Source of the DNA: Luidia sarsii
Lineage: Eukaryota > Echinodermata > Asteroidea > Paxillosida > Luidiidae
Assembly (NCBI GenBank): GCA_949987565.1
Contig: OX465115.1
Span: 15,251,242-15,315,241 of the forward strand
DNA: 64,000 nt
Reading direction: 5' to 3'
The notes under the pieces were generated by a model. It had not been told where the DNA came from and made no database searches. It saw nothing but the letters and a program-made list of their open reading frames with translations. This document shows positions 13,601-25,600 of the stretch, piece after piece. Each line of letters begins with the position of its first letter. Position 1 is the stretch's first letter. The position numbers and the translations under genes were made by a program.

Positions 13601-16600
13601 ACAACACATTGACAGTGGCAACACATTGACAGTGACAACACATTGACAGTGACAACACATTGACAGTGACAACACATTGACAGTGACAACACATTGACAG
13701 TGACAACACATTGACAGTGACAACACATTGACAGTGGCAACACATTGACAGTGGCAACACATTGACAGTGACAACACATTGACAGTGACAACACATTGAC
13801 AGTGGCAACACATTGACAGTGACAACACATTGACAGTGACAACACATTGACAGTGGCAACACATTGACAGTGACAACACATTGACAGTGACAACACATTG
13901 ACAGTGGCAGAAAGCAATGGAAATGACAACACCCACACAAGCAACAATGACATCGCAATGAACATGACAAAAACAGTGACATAGATAACACAACGATGAC
14001 AAGGACAAGACCCACAGCAGTAACAATGACACCAGCAATGACAAAATGTATGCTTCATATTCATTTAGTGAAGGAGTTTTTCATTGAACCTAACCGAGAA
14101 GGTTTAATTTGCAGTTTGAAAGTTAATGAAAGTTCTTCTTACAAAGTATGTTCTATAAACTGTGGGTTCCTGACATGACCTTACAATAGCACCCTCATTT
14201 TGATATGGATTTTTCAAAAGATAAAAATATCCGACTCCACTCCAGAAAAAAAAAGCTTCCGAATATGTTTGTACACTTCAGATCCCTATACAACAGCAGA
14301 AAATTACCAAGACTGTAATATTCATTGCAGAGACCATTTAAGGCTTAACTAAGCTTAACTAAGAGAGCCCCTTCTTACTTTGTTTCAAGGACGGTGATGA
14401 TGTCTTCGGCGCGGTAGGCTAGCTCTCCGTCTTTGGTCGCTTTGTAGTTGGTAATGGCTCGGACTTGAACTGGTTTGGCCTTGTGCAAATGAAAGGACAG
14501 AGAGCTGAGTCTTTGGGTGTACATCGTTGTGGGAAGGGAAACATCGGGGAGGGAAATGTATGGGAGGGAAACGTCGGGGAGGGAAATGTATGGGAGGGAA
14601 ACGTCGGGATGGGAAATGTATGGGAGGGAAACGTCGGGGAGGGAAATGTATGGGAGGGAAACGTCGGGGAGGGAAATGTATGGGAGGGAAACGTCGGGGA
14701 GGGAAATGTATGGGAGGGAAACGTCGGGATGGGAAATGTATGGGAGGGAAACGTCGGGGAGGGAAATGTATGGGAGGGAAACGTCGGGGAGGGAAATGTA
14801 TGGGAGGGAAACGTCGGGGAGGGAAATGTATGGGAGGGAAACGTCGGGATGGGAAATGTATGGGAGGGAAACGTCGGGGAGGGAAATGTATGGGAGGGAA
14901 GCGTCGGGGAGGGAAATGTCGGGTTTAATCAAGGAGAGTCTGCTGTGGCACAATGTATCAATGATCTCTCCTCTGGGTTTGTGTAGTTCTGAGAATAATG
15001 GGGACTCTCGGAGCATGTATCATCTCTCTCTCCCTCCCTCTCACTCTCTTTCTCTATCTATTTCTCCCTCCATCACGCTCTTTCCCTCTCTATCTCTTGC
15101 CCTCTCTCCCTCTCCCCCTCTCTCTCTCCCCCCTCTCTCTCTCCCTCTCTCACTCTTTCCCCCTCTCTCTCTCCCTCTCTCACTCTTTCCCTCTCTATCT
15201 CTTGCCCTCTCTCCCTCTCTCTCTCTCCCCTCTCTCTCTCCCTCTCTCACTCTTTCCCCCTCTCTCTCTCCCTCTCTCACTCTTTCCCTCTCTCTCTCTC
15301 CCTCCCTATTGCTCTTTCTCTCTCTCTCCCTCCATCTCTATCTCTTTCACTCTTGCTTTCTCTCTTTTTCTCCCTCCCTCTTCATCTGTCTTTCTTTCTG
15401 TCTGTCTGTCTCTCTCTCTTTACCTCTCTCTAATTCTCGTCTTTCATTTTCTCTCTCTCTCTCCATCTCACTCTCGCCCGCATCTCTCCCGTATATAATC
15501 TCGTGTTTGTGAGGCTCTGAGCAGAACTCAGGTACCCTTTGAGACAGAGTACTCCCTCGTCTGAGCCTGTGCGTACCTTGGGCAGCTCCTCGCAGATCTC
15601 GGCGAAGCTGGGCCGCTTCTCGGGCTCGTGCTTCCAGCATTTGAGCAGGATGTCGTAGACTTTGACCGGGCAGGCGTTGGGCCTCTCCAGCCTCTGAAGC
15701 GTCGGCTTGTCGATGGCTTTCAGGATCTGCAAGGCCGCGCAAGTCGGCGGACAGAGGGAAGAGACTTTTGGTTGGACGTCTACGGGGCACGAGTCCACAC
15801 GACTCAACTCAGTCGAGGAAGGGGGTCCACAGGTTGGGTAATTATTAAACTGTGCTGGCTGTTAGTGCCGACCATCTCAAAGATTTGTCCGCCTTGAGTG
15901 GAGGCTAGTCTCAGGTCAAAGGCCGTCAGTACAGGGGCTTCTCGAACAAAGAGTGCACACGGACCCACTGCACTCCATCGACTGTACACAATGGGCACTT
16001 TTTTTTCGGTCGGGTAATCCCTTGGTAAAAGCCATACTGACGTTCGAATTGTGGCAGGTTTGACTCACTTGTACAAATGGTGTTCTCTTATTAAATTTTT
16101 TTAGCAGATTTTTATTGTTCCAGATGGTTGAGTGAGTTTAGAATGGCACATTGTTTAAAAAAAAACAAAAACAAAACGGCGGTCATGGGAACTGGAAAGT
16201 AGCCCAGTGCTAAGTGATTGAGCAACTCTATCACATCACTTCAATTTGTACGGGTTGACAACGAAATTCATCATCATCATCACCAGCTTCTTTTGGTACA
16301 ATCTACATGTAGCACGAATGCCACAGCACCAGTGCGTCACAACTGTCCGCCCTCAGCCTCGCTAGACCACAACGCAATCAGAACGAGGGACAAGACCGCC
16401 CTCATGAGTCGGCACCGACTCCCTGACAATTGAGGGCCGATTGTCCGGTGTTTCTCTCTCTCCTCTTCTCTTCCCCTCTCCTCACCTCTTCTCCGGAGTG
16501 CGTGGCCCAGGGCTGGTGGCCGTAGGTAAACATCTCCCACATGGTGACGCCGAAGCTCCAGACATCGCTGGCTTTGGTGAAGGTCAACTTGGTCAGGGCT

Positions 16601-19600
16601 TCAACGGGCATCCTATGTCAGTAACAGAGGAAAACCAACAAATTAGCAAAGAAAACTTTGCCTGGACCGGGACTTGACCGGGAATCAACGTACCAGTGCT
16701 CTTCCATCTGGGCTATCCAGCCCTTAGATGGAGGCCTTCCCTAATAGTCAACTAGTCTTTGGCACACCAGCTCTCTTACCTTCTGAGCTATCCAGCCCTT
16801 AGATGGTGGCCCAGTCAACTAGTCAACTAGTCTTTGCCGGGGTGGGGGCGCCAACCAGAAGCAACCATTAACTGCCGTATATCTCCAGGGATCACACCCC
16901 TGCTTTCTGACTGAATTGCTTCTGACTGGCGCCCACACCCCGGCAAAGACTTCTTGACTATTTGTGAAATAAGTTAGAGCTCTTCCTACAGTGAGCAGAC
17001 AGCAAGAGAGGAGGGATTTCAAGCGTGATATTTGGTATAACACTGACCAGGCTAGAGGCAGCTTCAGGTTGGGCTTCATCTCGCTCCGGTAGTTCTCGCC
17101 CAGGATGAGACGTCGCGACAGGCCAAAGTCGCTGATCTTTACCTTCTTGGTGCCCTGCCAAAAACCGAGCATGTAGGACATTCAAGCACTGGAATATAGG
17201 CTGCTTACGTAAGTATTGAAAGTTTGAAAAATTGGCCAAGGAAACAGGGACTTGAACCCGAGACCTGGTAAGCTCTGGTAATTAATCCAGAGGTCTCAGG
17301 TTCCGGTCCAGGTTCAGGTTCCAAGTACCGGTCCAGCCAAAGTTTTCTTTGCCAATTTTCCAATTTGTTCAAAAGTTCCCAGTCAGTTTTTTCCTTTGTC
17401 GACAAGTACTGAAAAGTCTCAAAATTTTAAGATTTGCATTTTGGTAATTTTAGTCAGTAAGCAGTTTGCAACATTTTTATATATTATTAAGTATTACAAA
17501 GTGTGTAAAGTTCATGTTATCTTCAAAATCAGGATGCATCTTTGGATCATTCAGAAATGGAAAGAGTGCGAGGTTTGTTATGCTTCTCAAAAACTCTTTC
17601 AGTAAAAGTTGAGGTACTTTATTTTTGCAAAGGAAGGGCCTTGATCCTGAAGCTATCATTTCATCAAGGCACCTGTGTTACACAGGCATGCAACTCTTGA
17701 ATTGTAAAAAAAAAGAGAGGAAAATGTCCGAATGAAACTGCGAGCGCGAACCACGAAGCCCTTACTGCGTGTGGTCTGGGACCAGCTTAAGGGCCCGGGA
17801 AAATTCTAGATGCTCTGTGGTGCATTCTGAGCAGTTTGTGACAACTTATGACTTTAAGCTGAGTGACAGATTTTAACCTTTTTCAAGGCATACACCTAGA
17901 AATTTGATTGATTATTTTTTTTTGACACAAAATGAAAATTAAACATATTTTTTTTTAATGGATTTTTTTTTTACGGCCGGATCCGTGGAAAAGTTGCATG
18001 CCTGGTTACAATAGTGCAATTCAGGACTCTTTAGGGAGGTGCACAGCCTCCAGTTAATGGAGAGAGAGTTCCTTTTCTCACCCCGTCGTCCACAAAGAGA
18101 AGGATGTTCCGGGTGGCCAGGTCTCGGTGGATGATGTTGGAGAGATGGAGGTAGCGCATGGCGTCGGCCATCTGGCCGGCAAACTCCAGCAGGAGGGTGA
18201 TGGGGAAGGACGCCCTCAGGGCCGGCTGCTTGATGTTCTCCAGGAGCGACCTCAGGGCGGCAAACTCCGTCACCTGGGCAACGGGAGAGAGGATGCGGGA
18301 AGAGAGTGAGATGGAGTCAGATGGAGAGAGAATGGAAGGACAGAAAATAGAGAGGTAGAGAGAGAGAGAGAGGGGGAGAGAGAGGGGGGAGAGAGAGAGA
18401 AAGAGAGAGGGGGAAGAGAGAGAGGGGAAGAGAGAGAGAGAGAAAGAGAGAGAGAGAAAGAGAGAGAGGGGGAGAGAGAGAAAGAGAGACAGACAGACAG
18501 AAAGAAAGAGGGAGAGGAGAGAGACACAGAAATAGAGATAGAGAGGGAGAGGGAGAGAGAGAGTGAAAGAGCGAGAGGGAGAGAGTAGAAGAGAGGGAGA
18601 GAGAGAAAGAGGAAGAGGAAGAGGAGAGAGACAGAAAGAGAGATAGAGAGGGAGAGAGTGAATGGGAGAGAGTGAATGAGTGAGAGGGAGGGAAAGAGAG
18701 AGGGAGAGGGTGAAAGAGTAAGAGGGGGATAGAGAGGGAGAGAGTGTGAGAAAAAGAGAGGGGAGTGAGACAGATGGAGACAGTGAAAGAGTGAGGGAGA
18801 GAGAGAGATAGAGAGAAGGTGAAAGAGTAGGAGATATAGAGAGGGAGAGAGGGGGAGCAAGAGCAATGGTTTCTATGGTCTTAAGTGACAGGAGAAGGAT
18901 CTCTGTTATCTGTATTCCCCCCCCCCCAAAAAAAAGGATATGACGGTTTTTCAGGAGTGTTCACTGGCCCCAGTACCCGGGGAATGACACCAAAGGGCAC
19001 ACAGAGATAAATCGTGAAATGGCTTTTATGAGAGGAACACATTCCTACTCCTACTTGGATGGCCCAAGGGGCTGTCTGGCTTATTTCCGACGGCTCCTGG
19101 CACAGTACAAGCAGACAAGATTCTGAAATTGCATTTGCTTTTGTTATCTCCTTCATCGTCATATTTGTCTTCTTTTCCCTCCTCTTCTTCCTCTTCGGCT
19201 TTGCTTTAATCTGTCTCCATCTCCTTGTCTGTCATCACCACCATCATCAGCAGCAACATCGCCACCATTCAGGTCTTCCACTTCCTCCTCCCTCTCCCTC
19301 CTCCTCTCCTCCCTCCTCCTCCCTCCCCCTCCTCCTTTCCTCCCTCTCCCTCCTCCTCTCCTTCTCCCTCCTTCCTCTCCCTCCTCCTCTCCTTCTCCCT
19401 CCTTCCTATCCCTCCTCCTTTCCTCCCTCTCCCTCCTCCTCTACTCTCCTCCCTCTCCCTCCTCCTCTCCTCCCTCTCTCTCCTCCTCTCCTCCCTCTCC
19501 CTCCTCCTCTCATTCTCCCTCTCCCTCCTCCTCTCCTCCCTCTCCCTCTCCTCCATCTCCCTCCTTCCTCTCCCTCCTCCTCTCCTTCTCCCGCTCCGTC

Positions 19601-22600
19601 CTCCCTCTCCCTCCTTCCTCATCCCTCTCCCTCCTCCTCTCCCTCTCCTTCCTTCCTCTCCCTCCTCCCTCTCCATCCTCCTCTCCTTTTCCTTCCTTCC
19701 TCCTTCCTCTCCCTCCTCCTCTCCTTCTCCCTCCTCCTCTCCTTCTCCCTCGCCTTCTCCCTCTCCTTCTCCCTCTCCTTCTCCCTCTCCTTCTACCTCT
19801 CCTTCTCCCTCTCCCTCCTTCATCTCCCTCCTCCTCCTCTCCCTCTCCCTCCTTCCTCACCCTCCTTCCTCTCCCTCCTCCTCTCTGTCTCCCTCTCCCT
19901 CCTCCCTCTCCTTACTCACCAGCATCAGTGATGCATCCACATCCAGGACTACGCCAAACAGCTTGACCAGGTTTTCATGGTTGAGTGAATACATGATGGC
20001 TGCCTCCTTGACAAAGTCCTGCGACTTGTCAGCAGACAGCTTCTCTGGGCTCAGACACTTAACCGCCACCTGAATCTGGAACAACAACATTTTGGGGTCT
20101 CTGTTAATCCAAAAGTTATTACCTTTCAATAGAAGAGTTTAGATTCCAGTTATCATCCCCCAAATATGATCATTCACATGTACTTTAACAATAATTTTCA
20201 ACCACTGCATGCTTATATACATGTACATATTGGCGTATTGGTTGTGTTTACGAACATCCAACTGCATGTCTACTCGTGTAGAAGTGCAAACAATGAACTT
20301 GAATGCATAAACCTTAGCCTAAAACATGTTCAGTGCAGACACATGTACATGTACACTGTACTTGGTGGTTTGGGAATTTTGTTTAGTCATGACATTGACA
20401 ATGGCGCAGATTCTAGGTCAAAATACAGTACTTGACCCCGTTTTTGTGCCTGATACACATGTACATGTACATGTACAAGTACACAAGGACGTAATGTGCA
20501 AACGTGTACATGTACACATTTGCATTCTAGGTACATGTACATGTGTACATTTACATGAACATGCACTTCTGTATATTTACATGTACATAAACATACATAC
20601 ATGTACATACACTGGACATACACTGTACATATATCCAACACTGTGTACAGTACATGCAATTGATGCAAATGTGCATAACACATGTTACGTACAGGTTGTA
20701 CGTGCCGGTTTTGTACGCACATGCCTTACTTGTGACTCAGCAAGCCACACCAAGATAATGGTGGACCACCGGTAAACAGGAGCCACTTCAAGTGCCAAGG
20801 TTATGACAATGGACCCTGACTAAGATCATTGGCAGGGCACCAGGGACAAAGGTCTTACTCCCCCTTGCAAAAACTTCCAGAAACCTCCGTAATGTAGGTG
20901 ACTCAACTTTTACCAGTAGACCTGAAGTACAAAGAACTGTTGCAAACTGCCCACTGAGTGGCACTGACTAAAATGACCTGCAATACATCAATCTCAAAAG
21001 TTAGAGGGCCTGATGTTTCGATCCTAGCAGGACCTTTCTCAAAGGCAAAGTGACGTGGACAAATACAAACAGTCAGTGGAAGGAAAGCCCTGACACACAG
21101 CTTCTAGACCTGTGTACATTTACGCATTAGAATACTGGTGCCTGTTGTACAGAGAATAGATTTTGAAAAAATACACACACATTTTGCAAACTGATTACAG
21201 ACCCACCAAAATTTGCAAATTTAAACAATTTATAGGGCTTGAAGTTTCAATTGCAGGACTTTTCCAAAATGCAGATTTGAACAAAATAATAAAAAAATTC
21301 CCAATTTTGTTCTGCCTTTGAGAAAGGTCCAGCTGGGATTGAAATGTCAGCCCCCCCCCCCCAATTTTTTTTTTTTTAATATACAATTTTATCATTTTCA
21401 AGATAACTCATCTGAACAATGTTCATTTCCGCTAAACTGATAAAGTTTCCAGTTTCCACTTCTCTCAAATAAAAGGTACCACTTCTTGCCCCTCGCCCCA
21501 CTGAGGTCAACTTTCCATGAATTCCTGGACGAGTCAGACAATCACTCTCTTTCAATCAGCACAGCAGTCGTGCAAACGGCCATGAGCACACTCAATCATG
21601 CTCACAATCGGTTGTCCACAACACAAGAAAACATTGAATTTAAAAAAGCGAGAAAAATAGTGGTTTTATCTCCCCTCCACCTCATTTCAGAAACACTTCC
21701 ATAAGCCTATCGCCAAAAGGCCTTGGCTAAATGACAATCCAATTGAGGACCTATGGATTTATCCAATTATGAGCCTATGACCTCCCCTCACCAATGCCAT
21801 ACCCTGCAAGAGATAGCCCAGGTCGGCACACTTGGTTAATTTTGTCAGATTCTGAAAGGGGGGGAGGCAACAGGACCTATGGGAGACAGCCTAGGGCACA
21901 ACCACTTTACAGAAGTCCATGGACGATGGCCTTCTGGTTTCTGTCTGTCTGTCTGTGTGTGTGTCTGTCTGTCTGTGGAGCTACTGCACAATGTGTGGCT
22001 GTGTGATCTTTGGCCCTGAGGTTGTGGGGCCATTGTACCAGTCCTGTAGTTGACTACATGTATGTGAAAATGTACATGTATAATATGTACATGTACATGT
22101 ACATTTATAATACTGAGATCAGTGGCACAATGTACATGTACATGTACATGTACATGTACATGTATGTACATTTGTACTAGTACCTGCATATAAAAAAATT
22201 ATGTGTTCTGTACATGTACATGTTCATGTCCTCTTTTTACACTTTTTGCACTACTTTGCAATTCCATTTTATGGCCAATTATCAAGCACATACACACCTA
22301 CAGTACTTGTATCTTGTGTCCAAGTACAGCACACGTATAGTACTGTACATGTACAGGTAGGTACTGTATACAGTACAGTGTCCTTGTTCATGTCCAGCAA
22401 ATGTAAACTAGTACTGTACTGTACAGTACAGTACAGCACAGTACAGTACAGCACAGTACTACTACTAGTCATGGCTATGCCCATGTACATGTACATGTAC
22501 CATACAATATGTACATGTACAATGCCTGCCAATCCAGCAGAAGTACCCCACACTAAACCAGTACAATAGCAATCTCCTTCATCATCACAATACTTGGAAA

Positions 22601-25600
22601 TCTGCGGGACAGACTCCCCCAACAATGCTATTCCACTGTGCGTGCGCGCACAGTTCTCTGGTTTCCAATAGACGGATGACCAACCACGGGCTGACGCACA
22701 TGTACCGAACATTGCAAAAGCCAACCAGCTAAAGAATTCAAATTATTCAATCAAAGCTCATTCATGCGTGGAAAACAAATTTTTCTGATTCCAAACCGAT
22801 GACGTCTTTTCTGACTCGCTGAGAAATGATGAGAAGGGTACCCCAAAAAAATTGCTCCATTTTCAATAGATCAGAACGGCAAACTCAATTTCAGAGGATT
22901 AGGATTTGGCATGGATCTCCAGGCCTGTGGTTTAACGGACCAACGCTCTACTGCTTGAACTATCCAGGCCAGAGCTATCCAGTCCTGACTGACTGACTAA
23001 AATTGCCAAAAAGCGAATATCAAAAACTAGGAGGGACTGACGTTTGGATCATCACAGGACCTTTCAAATCCTTTGAGAAAGGTCCTGCTAGGATCGAAAA
23101 CATCATTTTCAATAGATCGGAACGGCAAACTCAATTTCATCTGACCAAGATTTGGCATGGATCTCTAGGCCTCAGGTTTAACGGACCAACGCTCTACTGC
23201 CTGAACTATCCAGGCCAGGGCTATCCAGTCCTGACTGGCTGACTGACAGACTAAAATTGCCAAAAAGCAAATATCAAAAACTAGGAGGGACTGACGTTTG
23301 GATCATCGCAGGACCTTTCAAATCCTTTGAGAAAGGTCCTGCTAGGATCGAAACATCGGGCCCTCCTAATCTTTTATTACGACCAATAATAAAGCAGAAC
23401 AGAACAGAACAGAACAGAACAGAACAGAACAGCCCCCCCCAAAAAAAAAAACCAAAACAACAACAACAACAAAACAAGAAAAAACAACTGAAGAACAACC
23501 AACGACACCCACAAAAGTGACCAATATTTTTTTTTTTACGATCACAACAAAACTGCATGTGCTCTAGTACATGTACCTTCTGAGACCAAGTAAGAAACTG
23601 GGGAAAAAAAGAACAACACAACTTTGCGTTCATCCTTTCGAAAAACACAATTACATAATTATCCTTTACAGCGCACCGCGGCGCCTAGAGCAAAAAAAGG
23701 CACAGCTGGAACAAGTAGCATGCACACATATGCATTCACGGGTGCGTGTACAATCTACATGTAAGTGCCAGGATTTGCGGAGACTGGGTTGGTGTGGCTG
23801 CACACAGCTTTGCTGCTTCTTTTTTTTAAAGATCTGCCGAATTCCGCAGGTGAAGAATAGCGTCCGGGTGATTGAGTCAATAGTTCGGTGAAAGGAAGCC
23901 CGCATGCCAACCGGTCTTAGCCAAGAAAAGAGGTGAGTGGGTGGAGTGAGGGAAGGAGCTTTGGAATGGGGGTAATCAGAGGGTGGGAGTGAAGTGGAGA
24001 GAGGGGAGAGGGGAGAGAGTGGAAAGGGGATAGGGCAGAGGGGAAGGGAGAGGGTATTTTTTTTTAGGGGGGCCTTGAAACTGTGAGTATGAGCTGATCA
24101 TTCTCTAATTTCACCCTTACTCGGTTATTGGGGAGAGGTGGGGCAGAAAGGTCGTTGGGTGAGTTTTTGGAAGGGGGTGGAGGAATCACATGCAGGGGTG
24201 GAAGGAGTGAGTGGGTGGTTGAGGGGTTTTGGAAGGGCACACTAAGCATGACCAGTGGTTAACTTCCTACACAGAAGGGATTTCAAATTCAAATGCCACA
24301 AACTCACAAAGGCAGAGCCCCTCCCCCAAAAAAATAAAAATAAATAATAATAATAATAATAATAATAAAAAATATTTTAAAAATCCATAAAAATCATAGA
24401 AAAAAGTTCATATTTACTAATTGCAATTTCACCAACTACATGTATACATGTAATCACAAAAGCACTTTACTGGACAGAAAAGCAAGCGTACAAGTTACAT
24501 TATACCAGGAACAAATCAACTGGAATGTCTGAAAATCCACCTCCTCTTCCCCACCTCCTCTTCCTCTCCTCCTCCTCCTGCCCCTCCTCCTCCTCCTCCT
24601 CCTCCTCCTCAACCTCTGCCCTCATATCGCCCTTCCGGTGGGCCCTAAATGGGTCATTATGTGAGTGGGGCATCTCAGACTAATTAGCAATGGGGCCAGA
24701 CGCCATGATGATTAGCAAAGACTGCAATGGACTATTTGAACATGTATACCTGGATCTTATTTGTAAATAAAAAAAAGGTTTTGCACATACAGTAATCATA
24801 GTGGTGCAAAGGCCATGCTAACATGTTATACGAGACGGAGGCTGACTTATCATCACAGGTGTCACTGTCAGCCATCGGATGAGGGGAAGGGCGGGGATAG
24901 GGGGGCACAGAGAGGAAGTGGAGAAAGAATTGATATAAGGGGTCTTAACCACTTCGCGCCGGGGGGTTTTTCAGCGCCGATGACCGCCATACGGGGGTTT
25001 TTGAACAATGCATCATTTTTAAATCTTGCTAAAACAATCGGAACAATTTATTTTTGTGAAATAAATCGATAAGGGTATTCTATGGGTACAAGAGAGTAAA
25101 ACCTGGCACAATTCGGACGTCGTTGTGGCCTTTGTCAAGAGATTATCCGTTCGAAAAAGGGCCCTTTGTGCGTCGTCAATGGACCGTAACGGACGTGTGT
25201 GTGTGGGTGCGTGTACGCTGCTGACAATCCCTGACCGCAGACTCCAGCCTCCACTCCAGGCAGTCAAATCTTTGAGTTGGTCGGCCACAAACGAGCGTAC
25301 AGATTACGGTAAAGAATGTGGGGGGAATTCCAATGCCAGACCGACGACCGTTGGGCTGTGTGGCATGCAAAGACAATGTCCCCCGCGTGCTTTCAGCTGC
25401 AGCGCGGTATCCCTCGATCCTCCACAGTAAAAGTCCCACAATTGCACAATTACTGCTACTAATCTTGCAATTCATGTGGCAACGTGCGTCAAAAAGGGTC
25501 TTTGTACTGATTCATATTGCTTTGTTCTAAGCTGAAAAGAGTCTTTTTTAGAATGTGGACAATAGTGGTGCCCGGATTCGGAGGGCCCCGTCGCAAAGGC

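Noticed and set aside
13216..14064. Long Cys/Val-rich open frames on the minus strand
   Set aside because: They are translations of the 17-bp minisatellite, open in all three frames, with no splice or start support.
13541..14922. CRISPR-like direct repeats
   Set aside because: The repeats are head-to-tail minisatellites without unique spacers, in a eukaryotic gene.
14517..15512. 331-codon plus-strand open frame
   Set aside because: Made of the 30-bp minisatellite and the CT microsatellite, antisense to the kinase gene.
19059..20073. Ser/Pro/Leu-rich plus-strand frames
   Set aside because: Low-complexity translation of a CT microsatellite, antisense to kinase exon 3.
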